A program made the translations under genes and the position numbers. Source: Sporolactobacillus kofuensis (GTDB lineage Bacteria > Bacillota > Bacilli > Bacillales > Sporolactobacillaceae). Taken from it: DNA of 64,000 bases. Below the pieces are notes generated by a model. The model was not told where the DNA came from. It ran no database searches and saw only the letters and a program-made list of their open reading frames with translations. The stretch spans positions 62,001-126,000 of the forward strand of contig NZ_JAMXWN010000005.1 in NCBI RefSeq assembly GCF_024125425.1, written 5' to 3'. Positions 23,893 through 34,958 of this stretch are shown in pieces (position 1 is the first letter of the stretch; each line of letters begins with the position of its first letter).

Positions 23893-25248
23893 ATGACCGT
23901 GAAACTATATGTTGTCCAAAAAGATGATACATTGGCGGAAATTGCGCGTAAGCATGGCATGACCATTGACGAATTTAGGAAAATGAATACAGGATTATCC
24001 GAAGAATCGCTAACACAAGGGATGAAAGTAAAAGTAGCAATTGGAAAGCAGCCACTCAAACGAGTTATTCAGGCAAATGACCGAGCTGAGGCACCACATG
24101 TTCAAGCACCACAGACGCAACAAGTGCCATCAGCTCCGGTTGACCAACAACCAACAAGCCAACAACAACCAACTATGGAAGCACCAACACCTGCCCCAAC
24201 ACCAGAACAAATGCCAATGACACCAAACGTTACATTAGGAGCAACAGCACAACAACCATCGGCGAATACAGGTTTGCAAGGTACAGAAGCAGCACCGACA
24301 GAGTATCCGAATATTTTTTATCCGAAGCATCCCATGATGCAAGAGAATTGGACTACATCGGGAGCAGACGCTTATCCAAATAGTTCGGGACCTCATGGCC
24401 AAACAGGCATTAGTCCTGCGACTCAAGGTACGATGTGGAATGCAGTTAGCCCTGCTTCCCAAGGAGTCTCAAGTCCATACTATCCGAATACTGGGGGGAT
24501 GGTTAGTCCGGAAACTCAGGGAAATGCGCTCAATCCTTATTACCCCACAGACGATGGCGGCAGTTTAATCAGTCCTGCCATGACCCCGGGAAGCAATGCA
24601 GCTGGTACTATGGGGAGTTTTGTGAATCCGATGATGCAGGGAGCAAGTGTCAACCCTTATTATCCAATGGGAAGTGGCGGAAATGTCATGAGTCCTGCGA
24701 TGCAGGAAAATAATGCAAAGAGTTACCCTCAACCGACAAGCATGGCAGGCGAATCAACACCGCAGGTCGCACCAATGAATCCCTATCATCCGACCACTCA
24801 AATGGGGCAGATGAGTCCCTATTATCCACCGATGACGCCATGGAGCGGGAATAAACCTCAGTATCCGGTTAGTCATGGAACAATTAAGCTTGATCAGCCC
24901 TATGCAGGTGTAAGTGAAACAATGCCGAAAACACTTCCTTGGTCGAATACGCAAAACGCGAGCGCATCGACGCAAAGTAATCCATCAATGATGAAACCAA
25001 GTACAGGAAAATTATCCCCGGCAGGATCGGGAAAAGTTGGTGGTTATTCTTCTCCATACATGCCGGCAGCGAAGAGACCATGTACGGATTGTGGAGGGCC
25101 AACACTCTATTCTCCATATGCACAAATGCCTGTTGGAAGTTATTATGCAGGAAATCAACCGCCGCAAGCGCAGCCTATGCCCTATTCAGCATTGTCAAAT
25201 CCAAATGCACCGATTTATCAACCAGAAGCATCAAAAAAACGTGAATGA
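23893..25248 (+). CDS. safA: Spore morphogenesis LysM protein SafA
   Basis: The protein has 451 aa, with AGGAGGG before ATG 23893. The N-terminal LysM domain (about 4-50, YVVQKDDTLAEIARKHGMTIDEFRKMN pattern) binds cortex peptidoglycan. The rest is low complexity, rich in Pro, Gln, Tyr, Met and Asn, with recurring NPYYP and SPYYP units, and then a CTDCGGP motif near the end. SafA directs inner-coat assembly at the cortex/coat interface and is cross-linked by transglutaminase. The locus before yebC and ruvAB matches B. subtilis. Confidence 0.85.
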   Translation: MTVKLYVVQKDDTLAEIARKHGMTIDEFRKMNTGLSEESLTQGMKVKVAIGKQPLKRVIQANDRAEAPHVQAPQTQQVPSAPVDQQPTSQQQPTMEAPTPAPTPEQMPMTPNVTLGATAQQPSANTGLQGTEAAPTEYPNIFYPKHPMMQENWTTSGADAYPNSSGPHGQTGISPATQGTMWNAVSPASQGVSSPYYPNTGGMVSPETQGNALNPYYPTDDGGSLISPAMTPGSNAAGTMGSFVNPMMQGASVNPYYPMGSGGNVMSPAMQENNAKSYPQPTSMAGESTPQVAPMNPYHPTTQMGQMSPYYPPMTPWSGNKPQYPVSHGTIKLDQPYAGVSETMPKTLPWSNTQNASASTQSNPSMMKPSTGKLSPAGSGKVGGYSSPYMPAAKRPCTDCGGPTLYSPYAQMPVGSYYAGNQPPQAQPMPYSALSNPNAPIYQPEASKKRE

Positions 25249-25398
25249 AAGCATTCGTTCAAAAATCGCCGGGATAATGGGTTTAACGTAGGATGAATGA
25301 CACCTATTTCTTCTAATTTTTGTTAATTAAACGGAAAAAATTCTTAAGCGTAAAAAAGCTCCTCTTCACACATGCTAAATGTGAAAGGGGGAGTAAAA

Positions 25399-26019
25399 GT
25401 GAAAAAAGCATTTATGAAATTGGGAACAGTACTGACATTAAGCGCATTTCTTGCTGGCTGTCAGGCAGATAATGCTGCTTATAATCGACCGGGAACACCA
25501 CGTGACGTAAATTATCGCACAGGGTATAACAATCCAAATGGCACAGGGTATAACAATCCAAATGGAATGGGATATAACAATCCGAATGCCAATGGTGTAC
25601 CGCCTACATCACCGGACTACACAAACTTTAATGGTAATGGTAACCAAATTAACAGGGTCAGCTACACGGATCAGAAACGGTTAGCGAAACGGATCGCAGA
25701 TCGTGCGAATTCGGTAAAGGGCATAAAAGAGGCTCATGTTATTGTGACAGGGAATAATGTAGCGATTGGTGCCATTCCTGAAAAAGGACAGAACAATTAC
25801 GCAAATCTTAGAAAAAAAGTACGTTTAGCTGTGTTGCCACTTGCCGGTGATCGTGAGGTACTGGTCTCTACCGACAAACGGTATGTCAAACGTATTACGG
25901 CAACAGAAGCCAACTTTAATGCAGGAAAAGCCACTCGAGAAGTCCGTTCAGACATTGTTGGGATCATGGATGACCTTTCCAAAGCAATCAAACGTCCATT
26001 TCAAAATAACACGAAATAA
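25399..26019 (+). CDS. YhcN/YlaJ-family sporulation lipoprotein
   Basis: GTG 25399 follows AAAGGGGGAG; the product has 206 aa. The signal peptide ends in lipobox LAGC (Cys about 21). A repeat unit GYNNPNG occurs three times (about 40-62). The C-terminal domain (about 85-200) has RIADRANSVKGIKEAHVIVTGNNVAIGA, the YhcN/YlaJ pattern of lipoproteins made during sporulation and involved in germination. It holds the place of coxA in B. subtilis, a related spore cortex lipoprotein. Confidence 0.82.
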   Translation: MKKAFMKLGTVLTLSAFLAGCQADNAAYNRPGTPRDVNYRTGYNNPNGTGYNNPNGMGYNNPNANGVPPTSPDYTNFNGNGNQINRVSYTDQKRLAKRIADRANSVKGIKEAHVIVTGNNVAIGAIPEKGQNNYANLRKKVRLAVLPLAGDREVLVSTDKRYVKRITATEANFNAGKATREVRSDIVGIMDDLSKAIKRPFQNNTK

Positions 26020-26036
26020 GTAAAGTATGTTCCAGG

Positions 26037-26070
26037 AAAAGAGCAAGGGCAAACCCTTGCTCTTTTTTTT
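26037..26070 (+). terminator. Terminator after the lipoprotein gene
   Basis: GAGCAAGGG-CAAA-CCCTTGCTC is a perfect stem followed by eight T residues. Confidence 0.9.
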
Positions 26071-26085
26071 AGTATAAAAAATGGG

Positions 26086-26198
26086 TATAATGGGAACGGA
26101 ATGAGTTTTGCGGAGTACGTTGAACGTATGGCGAGGAACATAACCCGCTAAAAAGTGGGGTCATCAGGGGTACGGCTGTGACCGGCTCTTTTTAGTGT
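26086..26198 (+). ncRNA. Candidate small RNA or leader upstream of yebC
   Basis: TATAAT at 26086-26091 would start transcription near 26098. A perfect hairpin TACGTT-G-AACGTA (26116-26128) lies within a possible GCGG/CCGC enclosure. It is followed by CTAAAAAG (26148), GGTCA (26159), TGACC (26179) and CTTTTTAG (26188), a long stem whose 3' arm contains a T run, like an intrinsic terminator. The roughly 100-nt unit could be a free-standing sRNA or an attenuating leader of yebC. I could not assign it to a known class. Confidence 0.4.
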
Positions 26199-26263
26199 TT
26201 ATGTTTTTTTCTGTACAGTTTACGTTGTTCGAACCCGCAATCATCTTGAGAGGAGAAAAGACA

Positions 26264-26992
26264 ATGTCTGGACATTCAAAGTGGAATAACATACAACATA
26301 AGAAAAATGCAATGGATGCCGCACGTGGAAAAGTGTTTATGCGGCTATCTAAGGATATCTTTCTTGAAGCCCGTCATGGGGGCGGAGATCCGAGCATGAA
26401 TGCCGGCTTGAGGCATGCAATCGAAAAGGCCAAAAGTGCAAATATGCCAAACGATAACATTTCCCGGGCAATCAAGAAAGCGACTGGTAACTTGGATGGC
26501 GTCACTTATGAGGAGATTACCTATGAAGGTTACGGACCAGGCGGAGTTGCTGTCATGGTTGACGTATTGACGGATAATCGAAATCGCTCAGCTTCAGATA
26601 TCCGTCACGCCTTTACAAAAAGCGGTGGTAATCTTGGTGAATCTGGGAGCGTATCTTTCTTGTTTGATAAACAAGGAATTATTGAGATCGAAGCCAAGGA
26701 CGGTCTGGATGAAGACGAAGTCATGATGGATGCTGTTGAAGCCGGTGCCGATGATATGAGAACTGAGGATGATCGTTTTATTATCGTAACAACACCGGAA
26801 GCATTCGAGGATGTTCGGAAATCGTTGACGGAAGAGAAAGGTTATGAAATTGATCGTGCTGAAGTCACGATGATTCCAACGACAAAAACAGCGTTGACGG
26901 GTACGGATCTGGAAAAGATGGAAACTCTGATTGAAACACTTGAAGATAACGATGATGTTCAGGATATCTACAGCAATCTTGATGAGGATTAA
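26264..26992 (+). CDS. yebC: YebC/PmpR family protein (TACO1-like)
   Basis: The protein is 242 aa from ATG 26264 ([14 protein letters not shown]), with GAGGAG nine bases upstream. The start motif and [13 protein letters not shown] are conserved across the family. The protein is soluble, in three acidic domains. Family members help translate polyproline stretches and some bind promoters. The gene stands before ruvA as in many bacteria. Confidence 0.93.
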   Translation: MSGHSKWNNIQHKKNAMDAARGKVFMRLSKDIFLEARHGGGDPSMNAGLRHAIEKAKSANMPNDNISRAIKKATGNLDGVTYEEITYEGYGPGGVAVMVDVLTDNRNRSASDIRHAFTKSGGNLGESGSVSFLFDKQGIIEIEAKDGLDEDEVMMDAVEAGADDMRTEDDRFIIVTTPEAFEDVRKSLTEEKGYEIDRAEVTMIPTTKTALTGTDLEKMETLIETLEDNDDVQDIYSNLDED

Positions 26993-27024
26993 TGATTGAA
27001 TAAATAATGTGGATAGACTTAATG

Positions 27025-27053
27025 GGACATTCGACTCCGAATGTCCTTTTCTA
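27025..27053 (+). terminator. Terminator after yebC
   Basis: GGACATTCG-ACTC-CGAATGTCC is a perfect 9-bp stem followed by TTTTCT. Confidence 0.8.
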
Positions 27054-27079
27054 TCGGTTGAGCGTCTATTTGGTTTTTC

Positions 27080-27109
27080 TTGGGGCAAACGTCTGCCTTA
27101 TGATATGAT
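27080..27109 (+). promoter_or_regulatory. Promoter of ruvA-ruvB-queA-tgt operon
   Basis: TTGGGG, 18-bp spacer and TATGAT (27104-27109) preceded by TG one base earlier (extended -10). It lies 50 bases before ruvA. Confidence 0.5.
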
Positions 27110-27161
27110 AGACGAAGGTTAAGTAAAGATCGAAGTTATCGATAGATGAGGGGTTAAATTC

Positions 27162-27761
27162 GTGTTTGATTATATCAAAGGCATTCTGACGTATCTCTCT
27201 GGTAATGGTATTGTTATCGAAAATGGTGGTTTCGGCTACCGTATACTTTGTGCCAATCCCTTTAGTTATCAGCCGTTGCTGAACAAAGAGACAAAGGTTT
27301 ATCTCTACCAGTATTTACGTGAGGATGCAAGCCTGCTCTATGGGTTCCAAACAAGAGAAGAGCGAGAACTTTTTGTTCGATTACTCTCTGTTTCGGGAAT
27401 CGGTCCTAAAAATGCACTGGCCATTCTTGCTTCGGGTGATCCGGATGAGGTGATTCAGGCTATCGAAGCAGAGGACGAAAAATTTCTGACACGTTTTCCG
27501 GGTATTGGTCGTAAAACCGCAGGACAAATTGTGCTTGATTTAAAAGGGAAACTTAAAGAATTTTCGATTCAACCTTCCCTTTCAAAGGAAAGTGAAACCG
27601 ATACACAACTGGAGAACACATTGGCTGAAGCCGTTGATGTTCTATCCATGCTCGGTTATTCCGAACGTGAGATCCGCAAGGTTGTTCCAGAATTAAGAAA
27701 ACAGAACCTATCTGCTGAAAACTATGTGAAAGTAGCTCTGAAACAACTATCAAAACGCTAA
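27162..27761 (+). CDS. ruvA: Holliday junction helicase subunit RuvA
   Basis: The protein has 199 aa with a GTG start after GAGGGG. An OB-fold N-terminus ([14 protein letters not shown]) is followed by helix-hairpin-helix motifs ([16 protein letters not shown] and [24 protein letters not shown], about 70-132). The C-terminal three-helix domain III (about 150-199) contacts RuvB. It binds four-way junctions as a tetramer. Confidence 0.96.
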   Translation: MFDYIKGILTYLSGNGIVIENGGFGYRILCANPFSYQPLLNKETKVYLYQYLREDASLLYGFQTREERELFVRLLSVSGIGPKNALAILASGDPDEVIQAIEAEDEKFLTRFPGIGRKTAGQIVLDLKGKLKEFSIQPSLSKESETDTQLENTLAEAVDVLSMLGYSEREIRKVVPELRKQNLSAENYVKVALKQLSKR

Positions 27762-27774
27762 GGAGGGCGATGTT

Positions 27775-28782
27775 TTGGAAGACGATCATTTACTTTCAAG
27801 TGACTCCATGCTTGAAGATCAAGGGCTTGACCGGTCCATTCGCCCTTCAGATCTTGACCAATATATTGGTCAGGAAGAAATCAAACAGAATCTAAAAGTG
27901 TTTATTCGTGCAGCGAAAGAAAGGCAGGAACCACTTGATCATGTACTGTTGTATGGACCGCCAGGCCTTGGAAAAACGACACTTTCTATGATTATTGCAG
28001 CGGAGATGGGCGCTGGTATTCGAACAACTTCAGGGCCGGCACTTGAACGCCCAGGAGACCTTGCAGCAGTACTGTCTTCGCTTGAACCCGGTGATGTGCT
28101 TTTCATCGATGAAATTCATCGCTTGCCACGCCATGTTGAGGAAATCCTTTATCCGGCGATGGAAGATTTTTGTATGGATATTGTCATTGGAAAAGATGAG
28201 ACCGCACATTCAGTACGGATTAACTTGCCGCCTTTTACATTAGTTGGTGCGACCACTCGTGCGGGATATCTCTCTCCGCCGCTTCGAGATCGGTTTGGCG
28301 TTATCAGCCGATTGCAATTCTATACACCGGAAGAGTTGGCGATGATTATTAAGAGAACCGCTTCAGTGTTGGTCACAGATATCGAAGAGGATGCATGCTT
28401 CGAAATTGCGCGCCGCTCACGTGGTACACCTCGGATTGCCAATCGTTTGTTGAAGCGTATACGTGACTTCGCACAAGTGGAAAGTGACGGTATTATTGAT
28501 CAGAAAACCGCACGTAATGGTTTGAAACGTTTGCATGTTGATGAAGCAGGCTTAGACCGCGTCGATCACCAGCTGCTGCTCGGGATCATCGGCCAGTTCC
28601 ATGGGGGACCGGTTGGATTGGATACATTGGCCGCTGCGATTGGTGAAGAACGCCATACCATTGAAGATGTTCATGAGCCCTATCTGCTTCAAATTGGCTT
28701 TATTCAGAGAACGCCCCGCGGACGTGTTGCAACGGAACAAGCCTATGCGCACTTTCATATGGAGAGGAAGGAACGGAACTGA
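27775..28782 (+). CDS. ruvB: Holliday junction branch-migration ATPase RuvB
   Basis: The protein has 335 aa with a TTG start after AAGGAGG. Walker A is [10 protein letters not shown] (about 62-71), Walker B is FIDEIHRL, sensor 1 is GATTRAG, and the arginine finger region is SPPLRDRFG. The C-terminal winged helix binds DNA. It forms a hexameric motor with RuvA. The stop overlaps the next ATG. Confidence 0.97.
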   Translation: MEDDHLLSSDSMLEDQGLDRSIRPSDLDQYIGQEEIKQNLKVFIRAAKERQEPLDHVLLYGPPGLGKTTLSMIIAAEMGAGIRTTSGPALERPGDLAAVLSSLEPGDVLFIDEIHRLPRHVEEILYPAMEDFCMDIVIGKDETAHSVRINLPPFTLVGATTRAGYLSPPLRDRFGVISRLQFYTPEELAMIIKRTASVLVTDIEEDACFEIARRSRGTPRIANRLLKRIRDFAQVESDGIIDQKTARNGLKRLHVDEAGLDRVDHQLLLGIIGQFHGGPVGLDTLAAAIGEERHTIEDVHEPYLLQIGFIQRTPRGRVATEQAYAHFHMERKERN

Positions 28783-28982
28783 TGGGTGACTTCGGCAAAG
28801 TTCTTATGATCATTGGTGTTGTCCTCTTTTTAATTGGCCTCTGTTGGCCGCTCATGGGTCGTTTGCCCGGTGACCTCTTTGTTAAAAAAGGGAATGTCAC
28901 AATAATTTTCCCTATTGTTTCATGCATTATCATTAGTCTTGTTTTATCACTAATTATGTATATTATTAATCATTTTAGATAA
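28782..28982 (+). CDS. DUF2905 family small membrane protein
   Basis: The 66-aa protein has two hydrophobic helices (about 6-24 and 40-64), separated by GRLPGDLFVKKGN, the DUF2905 signature. It lies between ruvB and queA, with a TGATG overlap to ruvB. Function is unknown across the family. Confidence 0.82.
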   Translation: MGDFGKVLMIIGVVLFLIGLCWPLMGRLPGDLFVKKGNVTIIFPIVSCIIISLVLSLIMYIINHFR

Positions 28983-29000
28983 ATGGAAGAGAGTGCTCAA

Positions 29001-31189
<2,189 letters not shown>

Positions 31190-31210
31190 AATGAGAAGGG
31201 AAGATATTCA

Positions 31211-31513
31211 TTGAACCTGATGCAATTTTTACCGTTATTAGTGTTCGTGGCGATTTTTTATTTTCTTCTGATTCGCCCGCAGCAAAAAAGAACGAAACAA
31301 ACTAGAGAAATGCAGGCTTCATTGTCCAGAGGCGACAAGGTTATTACGGTCGGTGGACTCCAAGGTACGATCGATTCCATTGACGATCAGAATGCAGTAC
31401 TTCGTTGCGGCGGAAACAAGTTGACTTTCGAACGTAATGCAATCCGTTCGGTCCTGAAAAAGGCTAATGCACCTGAACCGGCTGCGGAAGCGGAAGAAAA
31501 AAGCGAAAAATAA
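31211..31513 (+). CDS. yajC: Sec translocase accessory subunit YajC
   Basis: The protein has 100 aa from TTG 31211, eight bases after GAAGGGAAG; ATG 31220 is possible. One membrane helix (about 3-22) is followed by LIRPQQKRTKQTREMQASLSRGDKVITVGG, the YajC signature, and an acidic Ala/Glu tail. It associates with SecDF, encoded 3.5 kb downstream. Confidence 0.93.
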   Translation: MNLMQFLPLLVFVAIFYFLLIRPQQKRTKQTREMQASLSRGDKVITVGGLQGTIDSIDDQNAVLRCGGNKLTFERNAIRSVLKKANAPEPAAEAEEKSEK

Positions 31514-31607
31514 AGATCATGAACTGTCAGTTAAGCCATCGTTCCGGCCTAGACTGAACCTTCTTTGCACATACTTCAGATTTTGCAGAATTACTTTATT
31601 AATGATG

Positions 31608-31644
31608 AAAAAAGCGCCCGAGTATTCTTTCGGCCGCTTTTTTT
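31608..31644 (+). terminator. Terminator after yajC
   Basis: GCGCCCGA and TCGGCCGC (one mismatch), flanked by A and T runs, form a bidirectional-looking terminator. Confidence 0.75.
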
Positions 31645-31708
31645 CATGCATATAAGTAGGATGCGCTCAAATACATACAACGTTTCTTTACACAACCTTC
31701 TTGATCAC

Positions 31709-32086
31709 TTAATGCTTTAAGGAAAAAAGATTAACGCCAATTACGCCGCCGAGTGATGAAGCAGCAATGTTGGCGATAGAAAAGAGGTATTGATTTAGAC
31801 TTGGGTGCTGATCGAGTCCAAGAAACTGAAAAAAAAGACTGAACAAGCTATAAGCAAGCCCTGTTAAAGCACCAATTACTAATCCTTTTTCTTTCATCTT
31901 TGATCCTGAGATCATTCCGCCAATGAATAAAGCGAGAATTGAGATGATAATGGGAAGAATCGATCCGCTGCCTTCAGCAAATGACGTGAAACGCAAAAGT
32001 GAAGCCAGTAAGAAGGCAGAAGCGAGCACAATGATGATCGCAGCGATCATTCCGTAAGTGACGGCACTTAGCCAATTTCGAGACAT
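31709..32086 (-). CDS. yrzE: TIGR04086 family membrane protein (YrzE-like)
   Basis: The 125-aa protein has four hydrophobic helices and the GGMISGSKMKEKGLVIGALTGLAYSL region typical of the family. Location between yajC and the yrbG gene equals that of B. subtilis yrzE. No function is known. Confidence 0.78.
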   Translation of the reverse strand: MSRNWLSAVTYGMIAAIIIVLASAFLLASLLRFTSFAEGSGSILPIIISILALFIGGMISGSKMKEKGLVIGALTGLAYSLFSLFFQFLGLDQHPSLNQYLFSIANIAASSLGGVIGVNLFSLKH

Positions 32087-32270
32087 GTATCATTCCTCCT
32101 TTGGATAATATCAATGAAAAAAGTAACTTAAGGTAACTGTCAAATGCTACACCATGACCTATTCATAGTTATGTTTATTCGGACAAGACACTTTTGATGA
32201 CCTGTCCGATTCATGAAATTCTGTGCTTTGCTCATAATAAATACGAATCAGAATTATGAGGAGGAGCGGA

Positions 32271-32813
32271 ATGGGGACTTCATCAACACGGATCATTGTA
32301 TTGGCGTTACTCATGTTTTTTGGATTTAGAAAGTCATTATCCACCAAAATGTCGGATCAATCATGTTCGGAAGTTCTGATGATTTTTTCTGCTGTGGAAT
32401 TCGCCGTTGCAGCGATCCTTCAACCGTACAAACCGTTGCTCCCTATTTTAGTTCCTCTTCTTATTCTTATTTGTTTCTACCGAGGACGATTTTTGTGCTA
32501 TCGGATCATGGCGGAATGGTCGAATCGAAATCGCCTTATTGAATTTTTGGATAAACACGAGCTAAAAAAGAAACGTCAAACATCGACGAAACACGAATCG
32601 GCGATTAACGAGCCGCCTAGGATGGGAATCGCACTTATCGAGGACGGAAAGGTTCGCGGTGATCACTTGAAACAGATCGGAAAGACGCCACTTTGGCTAA
32701 GACAGGAATTAAGAAAGTTTGGTTACCGCAACCTTCGACAGGTGAATTATCTGACCATGGATCTTCTTGGTAATTTCTACATGGACGTAAATAAACGCTT
32801 GCGTAAAGATTAG
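32271..32813 (+). CDS. yrbG: DUF421 family membrane protein (YrbG-like)
   Basis: The protein has 180 aa from ATG 32271 after GGAGGAG. Three N-terminal membrane segments (to about 85) lead to a cytoplasmic domain. There MGIALIEDGKVRGDHLKQIGKTPLWLRQELRKFG and VNYLTMDLLGNFYM show the DUF421 (YetF-type) fold. Relatives are found in spore membranes of Bacillus. Order yajC-yrzE-yrbG-spoVB is conserved. Confidence 0.75.
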   Translation: MGTSSTRIIVLALLMFFGFRKSLSTKMSDQSCSEVLMIFSAVEFAVAAILQPYKPLLPILVPLLILICFYRGRFLCYRIMAEWSNRNRLIEFLDKHELKKKRQTSTKHESAINEPPRMGIALIEDGKVRGDHLKQIGKTPLWLRQELRKFGYRNLRQVNYLTMDLLGNFYMDVNKRLRKD

Positions 32814-34363
32814 TTGAACCATTTCCCAATCATAGGAAGTTGGCTCAGTTGTTCTTTTTGCAGGAGGCCAAGAAACAAAGCAAGCATCAGGTAAAAGATG
32901 GTGATTAAGCTGAGCAGAATGAACGTGCGAGGCAGAAGCGCTAAACCTGTGAAACTACGCTGAATCAGAATGTGTGCAACAAAACCTGAAAAGGCAATGA
33001 GGATGCCAGTCCGAATATAGTCTCGAATAATTAGTGAGAATCCAATCGCTTTGAACATGACCACCGCATGGAGAACAGTAACCAGGACAACATTCGTACA
33101 AATTGCTAATGCCGTGCCCCTAATTCCAAACTCAGGGCGACAGGTAAGCACGAAAAGCATTGCTGTTTTCACAATCATTCCGATGAGGGTGTTATACATA
33201 GCTGCTTTGGCAAGATCAAGGGCCTGAAGTACCGCATGCATGGGCGCTTGGAAATAAAAAATAAGAAAGAATGGGGTCATCCAATATAAAAATTGTGCAG
33301 ATTCCGGGGAATCATATATGATCTCCATTAAAGGCTCTGCAAACATATACGTCACAACAATGGAAAGACCACCGGTGAGCATTGCGATTCGAAGTGCTTG
33401 GTTTAAGCGATAGTGAATCAAATGATAAGATTTACGGGCATACGCTTCACTGACTGCAGGGACGAGTGAAACGTGTAGTGCATGAGTAATAAAGCTCGGC
33501 AATAAGAGCAGCGTCATGGCGTACCCTGTTAATTGTCCGTAGAGTTGTGTAGACGTTGCGACGGAAAAGCCAGCAATTACCAATGCATGTGAAACGATCA
33601 TAGGTTCAAAGAAGTTACCGAGCGATGAAATGAGACGGCTTCCCATCGTCGGTAAACCGATACGGAGCAATTCACTGAGAATTTCACGTGTTCCTCTCAA
33701 AGATTTCCTCTTTGGCCCTTTAAGCTTAATGCGCTCTTCGCGTTTAAATACATGAAGCATATAAAGGAGAGAGGCACATTCTCCAGCTGAACCGGCAATC
33801 ATTGCACCCGCAGCAGCATAGGCAACACCGTAAGGCATAAGCAGATTAGCAAGCGTTGCCACAAGGGAAATACGAACGATTTGTTCGACAATTCCTGAAA
33901 AAGCATAAGGCTTCATATTTCGTATCCCTTGAAAATAGCCGCGAAGCACTGAGCTCACCGCAACAATCGGTATAACAGGGGTAATGGCAAGCAATGGATA
34001 GACAACACGGGTATCGGCAAATAAATACTTTGCAGTAATAGGAATGATAAGGAGCATCACGGTTGTCAGAATGACACTGACAATACTCACAATAGCGAGT
34101 GACCAAACCAAAACTAATTTTATTTTTCGATAGTTTCCAAATGCTTGCGCCTCTGCCACGAGCTTTGAAATCGCTACGGGTAAGCCAATTTCAGTCAAAG
34201 TGACAACAAGGAGCATTGCAGGAAACGCCATCATAAACAGCCCGACCCCTTCATCACCAATAACTCTTGCCAGAACCATCCCATTAATCATTCCAAGAAT
34301 GCGTGTAACGAGTCCCGCAGACATTAAGATAAAGGAGCCTTTTAAAAAGGATTGTCTTGTCAT
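32810..34363 (-). CDS. spoVB: Stage V sporulation protein B, MOP-family flippase
   Basis: ATG 34363 (MTRQSFLKGSFILMSAGLVTRILG), preceded by AAAGGCGG, gives 518 aa, equal to B. subtilis SpoVB. About 14 membrane helices and the MATE/MurJ-like pattern GLVTRILGMINGMVLARVIGDEGVGLF are visible. It is thought to flip lipid II-type precursors for spore cortex synthesis. It is convergent with yrbG, overlapping by 4 nt. Confidence 0.9.
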   Translation of the reverse strand: MTRQSFLKGSFILMSAGLVTRILGMINGMVLARVIGDEGVGLFMMAFPAMLLVVTLTEIGLPVAISKLVAEAQAFGNYRKIKLVLVWSLAIVSIVSVILTTVMLLIIPITAKYLFADTRVVYPLLAITPVIPIVAVSSVLRGYFQGIRNMKPYAFSGIVEQIVRISLVATLANLLMPYGVAYAAAGAMIAGSAGECASLLYMLHVFKREERIKLKGPKRKSLRGTREILSELLRIGLPTMGSRLISSLGNFFEPMIVSHALVIAGFSVATSTQLYGQLTGYAMTLLLLPSFITHALHVSLVPAVSEAYARKSYHLIHYRLNQALRIAMLTGGLSIVVTYMFAEPLMEIIYDSPESAQFLYWMTPFFLIFYFQAPMHAVLQALDLAKAAMYNTLIGMIVKTAMLFVLTCRPEFGIRGTALAICTNVVLVTVLHAVVMFKAIGFSLIIRDYIRTGILIAFSGFVAHILIQRSFTGLALLPRTFILLSLITIFYLMLALFLGLLQKEQLSQLPMIGKWFN

Positions 34364-34592
34364 TGTTTGTCCGCCTTTTACTGTTGCATTTAGATAAAGT
34401 TCGCCTTGGTTTACCACAAGTGTTTGTACACTTAGCTGTGGGCTAATTGAATTATATGCATTGAGGATGGATAAGCATGACAAGCTGTCACTGATTTCTG
34501 CATATTTAATGAAATAGGCGGTCAGTCCATTCAAATTGTGTTTCGTATTCTTTCTCAAATATGCTATTATAGGCATTATGGGAGGAATCGAA

Positions 34593-34883
34593 ATGCCGGA
34601 TGGACAAATTGATGATATGGAAAAATGGCGAACGATAATCGAGCCATTTCTTAAAAGCAAATTAAATGAGTTTCATCTGCTTGGCCTTAATCACTTGAAA
34701 ATGGATGAGTTCTGGCAATTCGTGAAAGAATCACTGGAAAAAAAGAAAGATGAAAAACCCGAACGAATACATGAAGTGGTAGCGGCGGTCATGGCGCTTA
34801 CAGTGAATGATTATATGAACAAGTTGCGCGTTGACTTGTTCAAAAACAGTTCGAAAGACCGCGACCCGTCGTTCTTCAGATAA
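34593..34883 (+). CDS. comN: Post-transcriptional regulator ComN (YrzD)
   Basis: The protein has 96 aa from ATG 34593 after GGGAGGAA. The helical protein has KWRTIIEPFLKSKLNEFHLLGL and VVAAVMALTVNDYMNKLRVD, the post_transc_reg pattern. In B. subtilis ComN promotes accumulation of late competence comE mRNA. Its position between spoVB and secDF is conserved. Confidence 0.82.
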   Translation: MPDGQIDDMEKWRTIIEPFLKSKLNEFHLLGLNHLKMDEFWQFVKESLEKKKDEKPERIHEVVAAVMALTVNDYMNKLRVDLFKNSSKDRDPSFFR

Positions 34884-34906
34884 ATGAGATTCGCAAACGG
34901 GGGGGT

Positions 34907-34928
34907 GCTTTCGCTTTTAAGCGAGAGC
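34907..34928 (+). promoter_or_regulatory. Hairpin in the secD leader
   Basis: GCTTTCGCTT-TT-AAGCGAGAGC forms a 10-bp stem 30 bases before secD, with no T tract. It could be an mRNA-stability or attenuating structure. Confidence 0.35.
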
Positions 34929-34958
34929 TGGATAAAGAGAAGGGAGTAGGCTTAGACA

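Noticed and set aside
31614-31624. Another CCCGAGTA motif like those at 8954-9123
   Set aside because: It is part of the yajC terminator stem and stands alone far from the prophage; treated as chance.
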